A DNA stretch of 64,000 bases from Tieghemiomyces parasiticus (Eukaryota > Kickxellomycota > Dimargaritomycetes > Dimargaritales > Dimargaritaceae): positions 62,001 to 126,000 of the forward strand of contig JANBPT010000006.1 in the NCBI GenBank assembly GCA_027575765.1. The letters are read 5' to 3'. The stretch's first letter is position 1. Each line of letters begins with the position of its first letter. Of this stretch, positions 55,630 through 64,000 are shown one piece after another. The notes below the pieces were generated by a model. The model was not told the DNA's origin. It made no database searches and worked only from the letters and a program-made list of their open reading frames with translations. Made by a program: the position numbers and the translations under genes.

Positions 55630-57927
55630 ATGTACGATAAAGTGTCGAGTAGCTACGAGCAGAGCTCGGGCTACCAGTCACCGACTCCCTCCGGTACCGG
55701 CACGGGGCCCTACATGACGCCGTCGTCGTCTCCGGGGCCGCGTCACCGGTACAGCGACCCGTCGGTCGGCAGCCAGCCCACGCGGCACTCCCCACTGGCC
55801 AACAGCGTATTCACTGCCTCCGAGTTATCCGAGTGCGACACGGACTACGACTCCGCCGCGGCTTCAGTGGCCACGAACCACCTGGGTCTCCACACCCACT
55901 ATATTTCACGGACCGCGGTGCCGCTTCACCCGTCGTTTCGCAGTCCCTTAGGCTTCGATGACTCTCATGGTCCGGCCAGCCGACCCCGGGTCTACTCCGT
56001 ATCCCGGGTCGAATCGGCCCCGCGGCTGTTTGTCCCTGGCCAGCACCTGCAGCAGCCGTCGTTTGCTAACCCGTCGCCCACGCTGTCCGGATATCGCAAG
56101 AAGCTACCCACCCCGCCGCCGCCACCGGCAGGTGATTTGGCTTATGAGCGCAGCGGTCAGCGTGCGATTTCCATGTACACGTCCGTCTCGGCCGATCCCC
56201 GGCTAGGCGGCGCAGTATCGGCTATGGCTAACCATCACCCGCCTACCAACGATCCCCATGCCATGGTTCCGGCCCCGTCTCCGGCCCCTATAGTCGATAA
56301 CCACACCTGGCGACGGGACGCCCCGCTGCCGTCCTCTTCGCCCCCGGATGTCATGCGGCCGAGCCACGGTCGCCACGCACGTCGCGCCTCTTCACACTAC
56401 GATCCATCGCAGGGACCCTCGGAGGCAACCGCCTCGTCATCATTCCTCTATAAAGTGACCAATTCACCCCCACGCGACTCGGTGCTCTCCGAAAACAGCC
56501 GTCCCTCCCCACGCAGCACCTCCTATCCGCTCACCAGCACGCCCGTCCAAGAGGATTCCAGCCGGGACAGCCCCTCGCCGCCGCGACCGCGCTCGACCTA
56601 CCCGGCCCTCCCGCCCACCCCTACCACCTTCGAGTCTACCGTGGTGGGCATCCCCCACAGCTTTGCGACCAACCTCGGAGCGTCTACCCTCTCGGCCCCG
56701 TCCGATGCCCCGTCGTTTATTGAGAGCCTCCGCAAGTCCCACCGACCTCCGGGAGTGCCCAAAACAACCCCCCGTGAACCGTGGAAGACCACCAGTCCCG
56801 TGGGCGCGACCATGCACGTCAACTCGGATTCCATGCTGGAGGGGGTCAGTGCGACATCCACGTTCCTCATGCCGCTCCGGTCCGATACTTCGGGGGTGGA
56901 TGACACGGCGTCGGTCCGCCAGTTTAATGACGCTAAGGATCGGATCCTCCGAAGCCAACTCAATCGGACGTACCTATTGGTCCCGAACACAATCATCACC
57001 TTGGCCACCACGATTCTCCTGGCCGTCATCGTGGGGGTGTTCGCGGCCGGCGCCGATTTTCGTCCCCTCGCACCGAAACCCGCCCCGGCCCGCCTCGACC
57101 TGTCGGCCGGCTGGGAAATTGGGTACCTGGTGCTCTCCTCCACCAGCCTCCTCGTCAGCCTGATCCGGTTGGGCGAGGGCTACCAGAGCCACTTCGAGTA
57201 CCGAATCCCCAGCCCCCGCCGACTGCAAGTCACGGCTGCGCTCGATTTTGGGCTAGCCCTATTCTGGGGGATCGTCCCCTCGGTGGTCCTATTTGTCGAA
57301 ACGGCCGCCCCGGGCTCGGGACTCCGCGCGAACGCCTGTCGGTATATCGGTGCCTATGACTTCCAATGGTTGAGCAAGAGCCCCGACCATATGAACCTCC
57401 CGCTCATTTGTACGTTGACCACCCTGGCGGCCTGTCTGGGCTACGCGGCCACCACCGCACACTTGGTGTCCGGGGTCTATAGCGTATGGCTAATGAAGCT
57501 GGTCTGGGGGATCCGTAGTTTCCGTCGCCATCGGTACCTCCGACTTGGACCTTCCTTGAACCCGCCCTGTGGCCCGTCGTCATCAGGCGGTGGTGGTGGT
57601 GATGATGGTGCCGTCGCTGGCCCGGTCGGGTCCGTCCGGGATGTGTGGCGTGCCTTATGCGGGAAACTTACCTCGAGTGGCTCGTCTTCAGCCGCCGTCC
57701 GGCCGCACAAAGAACGACCCCTCTTGCCGTCTAAACCGGGTTACTTGCACCCCTCGGAAGCCCTGGACGACGGGGTCGAGATTGAGCCGTTGAGCGTGGA
57801 TGAAGGGAACCGGCAGAGCCAAAGGTACCATTCGAATTACTCCGTGCGGGGCGAGCGCCACACGCCCGTGGGTGCCATGGGGCGGGTGCGGCACTGGAGT
57901 AGTATGGCTGCCCAGGCGTGGTTCTAA
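55630..57927 (+). CDS. tetraspan membrane protein with long disordered N terminus
   Basis: About 765 residues from Met 55630 (MYDKVSSSYEQSSGYQSP). The frame is open back to 55399, but that part looks like translated pyrimidine-rich leader. The first 440 residues are Ser/Pro/Thr-rich with no predicted fold. Four hydrophobic helices follow at about residues 450-470 (TIITLATTILLAVIVGVFAA), 496-515 (LVLSSTSLLVSLI), 535-555 (ALDFGLALFWGIVPSVVLF) and 590-615 (ICTLTTLAACLGYAATTAHL). The hydrophilic loop between helices three and four has a Cys. The topology recalls fungal MARVEL-like tetraspan proteins of the plasma membrane, but there is no decisive motif. The cytosolic C-terminal tail is Gly/Ser-rich and about 140 residues long. 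Function unknown. Confidence 0.7.
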   Translation: MYDKVSSSYEQSSGYQSPTPSGTGTGPYMTPSSSPGPRHRYSDPSVGSQPTRHSPLANSVFTASELSECDTDYDSAAASVATNHLGLHTHYISRTAVPLHPSFRSPLGFDDSHGPASRPRVYSVSRVESAPRLFVPGQHLQQPSFANPSPTLSGYRKKLPTPPPPPAGDLAYERSGQRAISMYTSVSADPRLGGAVSAMANHHPPTNDPHAMVPAPSPAPIVDNHTWRRDAPLPSSSPPDVMRPSHGRHARRASSHYDPSQGPSEATASSSFLYKVTNSPPRDSVLSENSRPSPRSTSYPLTSTPVQEDSSRDSPSPPRPRSTYPALPPTPTTFESTVVGIPHSFATNLGASTLSAPSDAPSFIESLRKSHRPPGVPKTTPREPWKTTSPVGATMHVNSDSMLEGVSATSTFLMPLRSDTSGVDDTASVRQFNDAKDRILRSQLNRTYLLVPNTIITLATTILLAVIVGVFAAGADFRPLAPKPAPARLDLSAGWEIGYLVLSSTSLLVSLIRLGEGYQSHFEYRIPSPRRLQVTAALDFGLALFWGIVPSVVLFVETAAPGSGLRANACRYIGAYDFQWLSKSPDHMNLPLICTLTTLAACLGYAATTAHLVSGVYSVWLMKLVWGIRSFRRHRYLRLGPSLNPPCGPSSSGGGGGDDGAVAGPVGSVRDVWRALCGKLTSSGSSSAAVRPHKERPLLPSKPGYLHPSEALDDGVEIEPLSVDEGNRQSQRYHSNYSVRGERHTPVGAMGRVRHWSSMAAQAWF

Positions 57928-58548
57928 TCTTACTTGCTTTGTGGTCTAGGAAGCCTTTCTTCTGGTGTTTTATTTTTATTTTTTATTTGTATAAGTGTAC
58001 CTCTATCTCCTTTACATGTCGTTTAGGCCCCGTAAGGCCCTTGACACGCTATTTACTTGCACATCGCTTTCCTCCTCCTCCCCCGCCCCCGTTGTACTGT
58101 TTGACTCCATTCCCATTTTGCAATCTACTGCGTTAGCGCACTGTTTTAAGCCTGCTGTTGTATTCGTAACTGGTCCGTAATGGCGCCGCCCTCCTCCCTC
58201 CCCACTACTCTCACTCGCCCAAGTCCCACTCGCTTTTCTAGCAATCCACCATATAAAATTCAAAAAATAATCACGTACCGGACCCCTCCTAGTCACCCGA
58301 TGACTGGGGCCTTGCAATTTACCGTAGGCAGTTACTAAACTCGGAAGATCAGTCTGGACCTAGTTTCTAACGGGGGACGGCCGTAACCACTTGGCAGACC
58401 CAATGGATATCCGCCAGTCGTTATTCCGATTGGCGCATTGTTAGCCGAGATGGCGGCATGAATATTACGGTAAAAGGCAGGCACACCTATAAAAATGATT
58501 GTGACATACACCGTCTGCAAGAGCGGATGATTGGCCCTGATTCCATCC

Positions 58549-58564
58549 ACACACACACACACAC
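58549..58564 (+). repeat. (CA)n microsatellite
   Basis: Eight CA/AC units in intergenic DNA. Confidence 0.8.
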
Positions 58565-58923
58565 CCCTGGTTAACCGGGCGGCAGCGTTGACGATTGACG
58601 CAGCCCACCTACACCAAGTCCTAGTCCACGTCTTGGCATTAGACGACCGTGCTGACCGAAGTACCGGAACCACTACTAGCATCTGGAGGGAAGCTGATAA
58701 TTAAGTGGTTGCTAGAAATAGCTCGTGTAGAAAGCGAGGGTCGAAACTAAGCGGAACTCCACTCGACACGGGGCCTATACTCAGCTGGAGCGGGTTCAGG
58801 GCGCCCGTATTCTCACTGCCAATCCACTTTTCAACTGGGCACAAGCTGGCCATGGGCTCCGGCGCCATTGTATACCAACAATAGAGTTCCAGTCGCGGTG
58901 CCATTGTACTTCCTCCCCCCCTC

Positions 58924-58939
58924 CCTCTCTCTCTCTCTC
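58924..58939 (+). repeat. (CT)n microsatellite
   Basis: CT dinucleotide repeat ending in CCCCAG. Confidence 0.75.
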
Positions 58940-60891
58940 CCCAGCCTCTGATCAATAAGCCCTAGCTTGAGTCCAGCACATGTAAGGTAGGTGGGGGTGG
59001 GAAAGGGAGGAAGACGTGATGATGAGAGGGGGGGGTAGGTGGATCCAATTAGAACCTTCGGTTGGAAGCCATGAACAATCTGACGATGCGGAGCGGGGAG
59101 GGGGTCTTTATCAAGCAATTGTGTTGAGCGGTAGCGGTCAAAGTTTCGCACCCTGGGAGGAGGGGCACGGGTTGGCGTACCCAGTCGGGACTATTTATAG
59201 CGCAGGGGGGAGAATGTATGCTACACCTAGATTGGCCACTGGTGGGACCCGGCCCGCATTGGATGGGCCCGGAGAACTCAGCGTAAACCCGCTACCATCG
59301 CCGTCAATTTGATCAATAGGAGCTGCCTGTGGCCACTGGATCCCCCCCCTCCGCGTGGCAGCCGTCCACATGGAGTTGGAAAGAGGGAGCCGAGAGGAGT
59401 GGAATTCAATCCTGGAGTGCCCAAATCAAATAGATCACCAGGGCTCGCCTAGTAGCACTTGCCAAAGGTGGGTGGTCTCCCTAGCCGGAGCTTTACCGCC
59501 TCAGCATTGCAGTGCCAAGCCTTTCTATTTCCGCCTTACGTTTGTTTTTAAAAAAAGAATATCGCCTTTTAGAATAGAATCTTGGCGCCAGCATGTTCAT
59601 ACGGGCAGCGTTGCAATATGTAAGGGGAGAGGGGGAGGGGGGTTGTGACGAGGGACCGGCTGATCCCACAAGTTTCGTGAGGGCTGTTGCGCATGCAACG
59701 TTATCAAATTCAGCGGTGGTTGGTGAGGACCGTGATGGTGGCACTACGCTCTTCATAACTTGTACTTTACTCTTCACCCCCCCCCTGACGCAGACGTCAA
59801 GGTTCCTACCGTTGCATTAGACTGCAAACTCTGTGCCGCACCCCTCCAACCTCACTGGCCGTGGATCCTACTGATTAGTACCCACACTCAGAGCTATCGC
59901 CCCTAATGATGACATCGCTGTTGGCCTTGCGGGCGTCATTTTCATTTAGCGCAGGGCAGCGACAGTTTAGTCAAATACACCTTATCACTGCGGGTCAGCC
60001 GTATCGGATGACAGGCGTATGCAACACACAGTCGTCCGAGAAGACGCGGTGCCGCTTGTGTAACGCCGAAGACCTATCCGCCCCCCATGTCTTCTGTTAG
60101 ATTTTTCCCGCTTTCCTTTTTTTGATCCCACCATTCGCTTGGGCCATTCTCCGCCCCTTTCCTCGCTCGGCCTCTCTCTTCTGTCTCCAACGCTACATCT
60201 CCCATTATCCCCCGCCGGCCTCTACCTACCCTGGCATGCCCCACTGCCTCGGTCATTTTTAGATATATAGGCTACATCCTTTCCTGCCTGACCCCTGGCA
60301 CTTTATGCCCGACGGTTCTGTTCAACCGTATACATTTATAGTGCCATTTTGCTACTCTGCCCCCTTCCCGCAGACCCAGTCCTCCGCTACCTGGTTATTC
60401 TACTGCTGAAGAAAACTCATTAGTGCTTTAGTAGTGCCCCTCTCTTTCCCTCCCTCTTGTGACTCCGACACCTTCTTCACCTATCGGGATACCGTGGGGG
60501 CCCCGTCGCCGCTCATCTCTTTGACGACCCCTTTGTTTGACCGGCAGCATATTTGTCGCTATTCTCTGTCTCCTACGCTCCACCTCCCGTTCTCCCGGCC
60601 CCGGCCACTCCGCCCCCCCTCCTCGTGTCGTACACGGTACCAACTAAACCCTATTGCCTTGGCATACGTTCACCAGTAAGCCAATTGCCGTTGGCGGCAT
60701 TCACCCGCTTATCCTCCACTGTCGCGTGTTCCACGACCGTCGATCGTTCTTCGCTTCCGCCACCACAGCTCCTCTTCCTGTCTATTACTCCTCTTCGTAC
60801 CGTTGCTTCGTTGTAGACGCTCCGACCTTTCGGTTACCCTACGGACCCTTTGTCCGTCTTGTCTTCCTACGCCTACTACACCGTTACCGCA

Positions 60892-62007
60892 ATGTCCCGT
60901 TATCTCGACGCGGACCGCCGTCGAGACCCTCTGAACGACGGCGCGTCCTACCGCTCCGCCGGCAATAGCAACCCCTACGGCCACGACCCGTTCGCCACTC
61001 CGACTACCCAGAGCACCGCGGCGTTCGACCCCCAGCGCCAGACCCAGTACACAGAAGCCAACTCGGTGCTGGACTACTACCATGGCCAGCCTGACATAGA
61101 CCTCGGCTCCCCCGAGGCTGAGCGGCGGTACCTCAACCGCGCCCCCGCACCGGGGGTCGACACCGCTGCTCCCTACCACCCAGGCTCGCCCAACGACGTC
61201 CACGCCCCGCTCCAGCCCAGCGCGGCTACCCTCGCCGAGGATGATTACGCCTTCAAGCGAGAGCCTACCCTGGCCTATCCGGCACCCCAGGAGCCAGCCC
61301 TTCGCCCGCGCCGCTCGGCCTTCCGCCGCTACTGCTGCTGCTGCTGCCGTAACCGCAAGAGTACGTTAATTTGCCTAACCATCTTGGTCATAATCCTGGC
61401 CGGAGTGGGGGTGACCCTGTACTTTGTGTGGCCGCGGATCCCCACCGTCGAGGTTACAGGTGTCAGCCTGACCAGCCAAAACCCGCGCTTGTCAACGACG
61501 CAACTAGCCACCCGCAGGGCGATTCTTCCGGACGACTCCCCCGTTGGGCTGATGCACTCGATCCGCCGCGACGTGACGACCGGCGCCAGCGTCCCCATAT
61601 ACTTTTCGATTAAGGCCTACAACCCCAACTACATTCCGTGGACACTCAGCAACGTGACCGTGACCGGCACCCTGCCCGTCACCGTGGACGGCTCCACCGT
61701 GGACTATCCACTGGGCCAGGGCGCGCTGGACGCCGCCGTGACGTTCCCTAAGATGGCCAATACGACCTTTGAACTACCCTACCAGCTGTCCCTCGACCCC
61801 TCAGCCAATGGGTTCAATCAGGCTGCCCAGCAGTTTATTTCCAAGTGTGCCACCAGCTCCGATATTCGAATCTCGTACCGGGCGGTCGTAGAGGTCCGTG
61901 GTATCAGCTGGCTCGGTATCAAGCCGACCATCTCGGATTCCACCAACTTCAACTGTCCGGCGGACACTGTCCTCAAGCTCGGTCTGAATGCCCTACTCGG
62001 GCAGTAA
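60892..62007 (+). CDS. single-pass membrane protein with LEA2-like domain
   Basis: 371 residues from Met 60892 (MSRYLDADRRRDPL); the frame opens slightly earlier only through a non-ATG codon. The N-terminal 140 residues are polar and disordered (Pro/Tyr/Ala-rich). A run of five cysteines next to the membrane (about residues 146-150, FRRYCCCCCRNRKS) is a likely palmitoylation site. One transmembrane helix follows at about 157-179 (LICLTILVIILAGVGVTLYFV). The C-terminal 190 residues fit a LEA2/NDR1-like beta-sandwich (PTVEVTGVSLTSQNP, VPIYFSIKAYNPNYIPWTLSNVTVTG, VTFPKMANTTFELPYQLSL, ISYRAVVEVRGISWLGIKPTI) with N-glycosylation sites. Fungal relatives sit in the vacuolar or plasma membrane. The role is unclear. 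Confidence 0.8.
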   Translation: MSRYLDADRRRDPLNDGASYRSAGNSNPYGHDPFATPTTQSTAAFDPQRQTQYTEANSVLDYYHGQPDIDLGSPEAERRYLNRAPAPGVDTAAPYHPGSPNDVHAPLQPSAATLAEDDYAFKREPTLAYPAPQEPALRPRRSAFRRYCCCCCRNRKSTLICLTILVIILAGVGVTLYFVWPRIPTVEVTGVSLTSQNPRLSTTQLATRRAILPDDSPVGLMHSIRRDVTTGASVPIYFSIKAYNPNYIPWTLSNVTVTGTLPVTVDGSTVDYPLGQGALDAAVTFPKMANTTFELPYQLSLDPSANGFNQAAQQFISKCATSSDIRISYRAVVEVRGISWLGIKPTISDSTNFNCPADTVLKLGLNALLGQ

Positions 62008-62280
62008 TCAAGTCTAGAGTTGGGTCCGGAGGAGGTTATCCCTACCTATGTAGCAGCCCCCTGGTCCTATCCACCCACGCCGTCTTTATGTAACCATACT
62101 CACATACTCTACCTTACGGCACGGCTCAGGAGCACTGCCGCGACCTTTTATTATTTATAAATATGTATTGCAGCGAACCAATCCAATGGCGACAAAACGC
62201 GCGGGGTTTGGACCCGTTTCGCTTTCACATTCGGGAATATACGGAAAATAGGGAGGGGTAACTAACAATTTAGGTGCGTC

Positions 62281-62967
62281 CTAATGGGCCTTCTTGCGGC
62301 TCTCAAGGGCCTGGATCCGGGCGACGGCGCTGGTCAGATACTTGCCGGACTGCCAGGCCAGGCTGAACGGGATAACGATCCACACCGCGTTCATAAAGAC
62401 AAAGTAGAACCAAAAGTAAAAGGGGTGGGGATTGCAGTGCGGGAACCCTTCAAACAGAGTGGTAGTATAGTAGAGCAGGTCGCCGTACAGCTGGGCGATC
62501 GACACGGACAGCTGTACCACGTGCCGGAAGGGCGAGTTTTGGTAGATTGCAAAGGCGGCCAGGTAGCACAGTGGGCCGTCGATGATGGCGGTGACGGCCT
62601 CCATCAGCAGCACGAACGTGTCACTCGAAAGGTAGCGCGAGTCGCTATGCGAGTACTCCTTCCACAGCTGACCCAGGATACCCTGGTCGCCAGCCAGCGT
62701 GCGATGGTTCAACACAAAGTAGCCTTCGAGGAACAGATGGATAGAGCCCGAGACGAGGAACCAGATGAAGACGATGCGCTCGCAGGCGGAGAGTTGGGGA
62801 CGCCGCGAGAGGAGGACCGTGGCGCCCGTGCCAATGACCAGGATAGCCGCGCCGAGGACACCTAGGGCCTGCTGGAAGGTAAGCGTGTTAGCCACGTAGT
62901 GCGGGAGCGCCAGCGTCGTCGGGTAGTAAGGGTGCGCCGGCAGAACGGTTTCGAGAACGGTGTCCAT
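62281..62967 (-). CDS. EBP-type 3-beta-hydroxysteroid delta8-delta7 isomerase
   Basis: 228 residues, single exon, emopamil-binding-protein family, an ER membrane enzyme that shifts the sterol B-ring double bond from C8 to C7. Five hydrophobic segments are visible. The conserved acid/base residues are present: His77 and Glu81 in SGSIHLFLEGYF, Glu123 in FVLLMEAVTAIIDGPLC, and the WKEYSHSDSRY and LYGDLLYYTT motifs. The protein ends ESRKKAH, whose Lys-Lys-x-x is a typical ER retrieval signal. Fungi normally carry out this step with the unrelated ERG2 enzyme, so EBP may be a replacement or a paralogue with another role. A 193-codon open frame on the opposite strand is a shadow. Confidence 0.92.
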   Translation of the reverse strand: MDTVLETVLPAHPYYPTTLALPHYVANTLTFQQALGVLGAAILVIGTGATVLLSRRPQLSACERIVFIWFLVSGSIHLFLEGYFVLNHRTLAGDQGILGQLWKEYSHSDSRYLSSDTFVLLMEAVTAIIDGPLCYLAAFAIYQNSPFRHVVQLSVSIAQLYGDLLYYTTTLFEGFPHCNPHPFYFWFYFVFMNAVWIVIPFSLAWQSGKYLTSAVARIQALESRKKAH

Positions 62968-64000
62968 GGTGAGGGGCTAGTGAGGGGGGGGGACGGATGT
63001 GGGGAGAAGTGGGGCCGGGTGGCCAGGATAGTTGGACAAATGCGAGGTTAAAGAGGGCACCCCAAAGTGTGTGTATGTGGTTGGGTAGACGACCGGGGCT
63101 GGGCGAGTTTAAAAGGACTTTGTGGGGAGGGGAGGGGAGGAGGTGGGTGCAAACACGGGTAGGGAATCCGTGGGTGTCGAGGAATAGTGGTGCTGACCGA
63201 TGGCTGTACATGGGACCTGGAATCTCTCCCGTGGCGAAAGGGTCAGTGGTTGTAGCTTCAAGCGCCCGCCCTTCCCTTTTGGCACTTATACGGCGGCACT
63301 CTGCCACCCTTGCTTGGGCCAATCAACAGCGTACCTGACCGCCGTAAAATGGCGTGGTTAGAACATGGTAGGTCGAGATGTAAATATAGGTTGGGATGGG
63401 ACCAGGGCGGTGAATTTATTGGGATTGTCGCTAGGGTTGACCGACCGGCTGGAACGGTGTGTCTCCGGGGGGGGGGCTGTTTGGCGCCTGAACCCCCGGC
63501 CCCTCAGATCCTACTTCGAATCGTCTATGCTTCTATCGCCCGGCCGACTACTGGCACATGCCAGTCCAGCAGGGTTGGCGAGCCAGTGTGTGTGCCCCAG
63601 GATCAGCCCATACCGTTCGCCTTCGGCCCCAGGGCCAATGAACTGATAGGTACTGTGGGTGAACGAAGGTGGTGCGTTATACTTGATCGCAGTCTTGTGC
63701 AGAGGGCCGGACGGCGAACCAAGCCGTACCTTCGGTTTTCGTTGACATTGTCCGGAGAAACTACTTACTGTTTGCTGCGTGGGGGGGGGTGCAGTATATG
63801 ACCATGATCCTGCCCGCAACCACTCAGATATTCGCTGTAGGCAAGGGCCGTGGCTACAGGGACAAGCTCTCCCCTCCTCCCTCCCTATCTTCTACATCAC
63901 AGGAGAGAGACGCGCCATTCTTATATCACGTGAGCTGATTCCACCGAGGACGTTTGCTTCTTCTTTTTTTGTTTTTTTTTTCCCTCCAGTCTCGATTGCA
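62968..64000. other. intergenic, upstream of the EBP gene and right edge
   Basis: Promoter side of the minus-strand EBP gene, then about 0.8 kb without a supported gene. The plus strand becomes T-rich at the very end (63960-63985), possibly the pyrimidine tract of an intron or leader of a gene beyond the window. Confidence 0.4.

Larger units (their letters stand above)
57928..60891. other. intergenic with simple repeats; leader of the LEA2-like gene
   Basis: About 3 kb without a supported gene. It holds a (CA)n repeat at 58549-58564 and a (CT)n repeat at 58924-58939. From about 60100 to 60891 the plus strand is C/T-rich and is probably the leader of the gene starting at 60892. A TATA-like ATATATAGG lies near 60262. 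Confidence 0.45.

Noticed and set aside
62284..62865. 193-codon plus-strand open frame
   Set aside because: Antisense shadow of the EBP-type isomerase gene.

Overview
The window looks like nuclear DNA of a filamentous or early-diverging fungus. Genes are intron-rich, with short spliceosomal introns (GTAAGT-type donors, CAG/TAG acceptors), GC-rich exons and AT-richer or strand-skewed intergenic DNA. Fungal hallmarks are a velvet-domain regulator, a PacC/Rim101-type zinc-finger protein and a Sos7-like kinetochore protein. An EBP-type sterol isomerase and an Elongin-B-like protein hint at a lineage outside the well-studied Ascomycota, but the taxon cannot be fixed from the sequence alone. I see no rRNA, tRNA, CRISPR array or recognisable transposon.

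Layout, left to right: possible 3' end of an unknown gene (2-385, +); mitochondrial carrier (532-1924, -); splicing factor BUD31 (2842-3470, -); Rab6/Ypt6 GTPase (4344-5154, +); Ser/Thr-rich secreted protein (5641-7464, -); DUF4139 protein (9905-11947, +); acyl-CoA ligase-like enzyme (12599-14806, +); a gene-poor stretch of about 4.5 kb; velvet regulator with a long pyrimidine-rich leader (leader from about 19.4 kb, CDS 21114-24745, +); NAD-isocitrate dehydrogenase subunit IDH1 (26228-27942, -), divergent from the mitochondrial inner-membrane protease IMP2 (29204-29949, +); Elongin-B-like ubiquitin-fold protein (30182-31023, -); a small secreted pacifastin-like Cys-rich protein (31572-31862, -); an uncharacterised low-complexity protein (33306-35070, -); a kelch-type single-pass membrane protein (38227-40800, -); MGST3-like MAPEG protein (44271-44723, +); inositol-pentakisphosphate 2-kinase (45971-48609, +); Sos7-like kinetochore protein (49053-51485, +); short PacC/Rim101 (52584-53309, +); tetraspan membrane protein (55630-57927, +); LEA2-like single-pass membrane protein (60892-62007, +); EBP-type sterol isomerase (62281-62967, -).

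The genes are a normal mix of housekeeping, mitochondrial (carrier, IDH1, IMP2), membrane/secretory and regulatory functions. I see no biosynthetic cluster or multi-gene novel system. The most unusual single items are the pacifastin-like secreted protein, the PacC protein that ends near where PacC is normally cut by processing, the acyl-CoA ligase with a changed phosphate-binding loop, and a recurring pattern of long pyrimidine-rich leaders upstream of several genes. Exon joins were worked out by hand from splice consensus, frame and family similarity; they have not been checked against transcripts.
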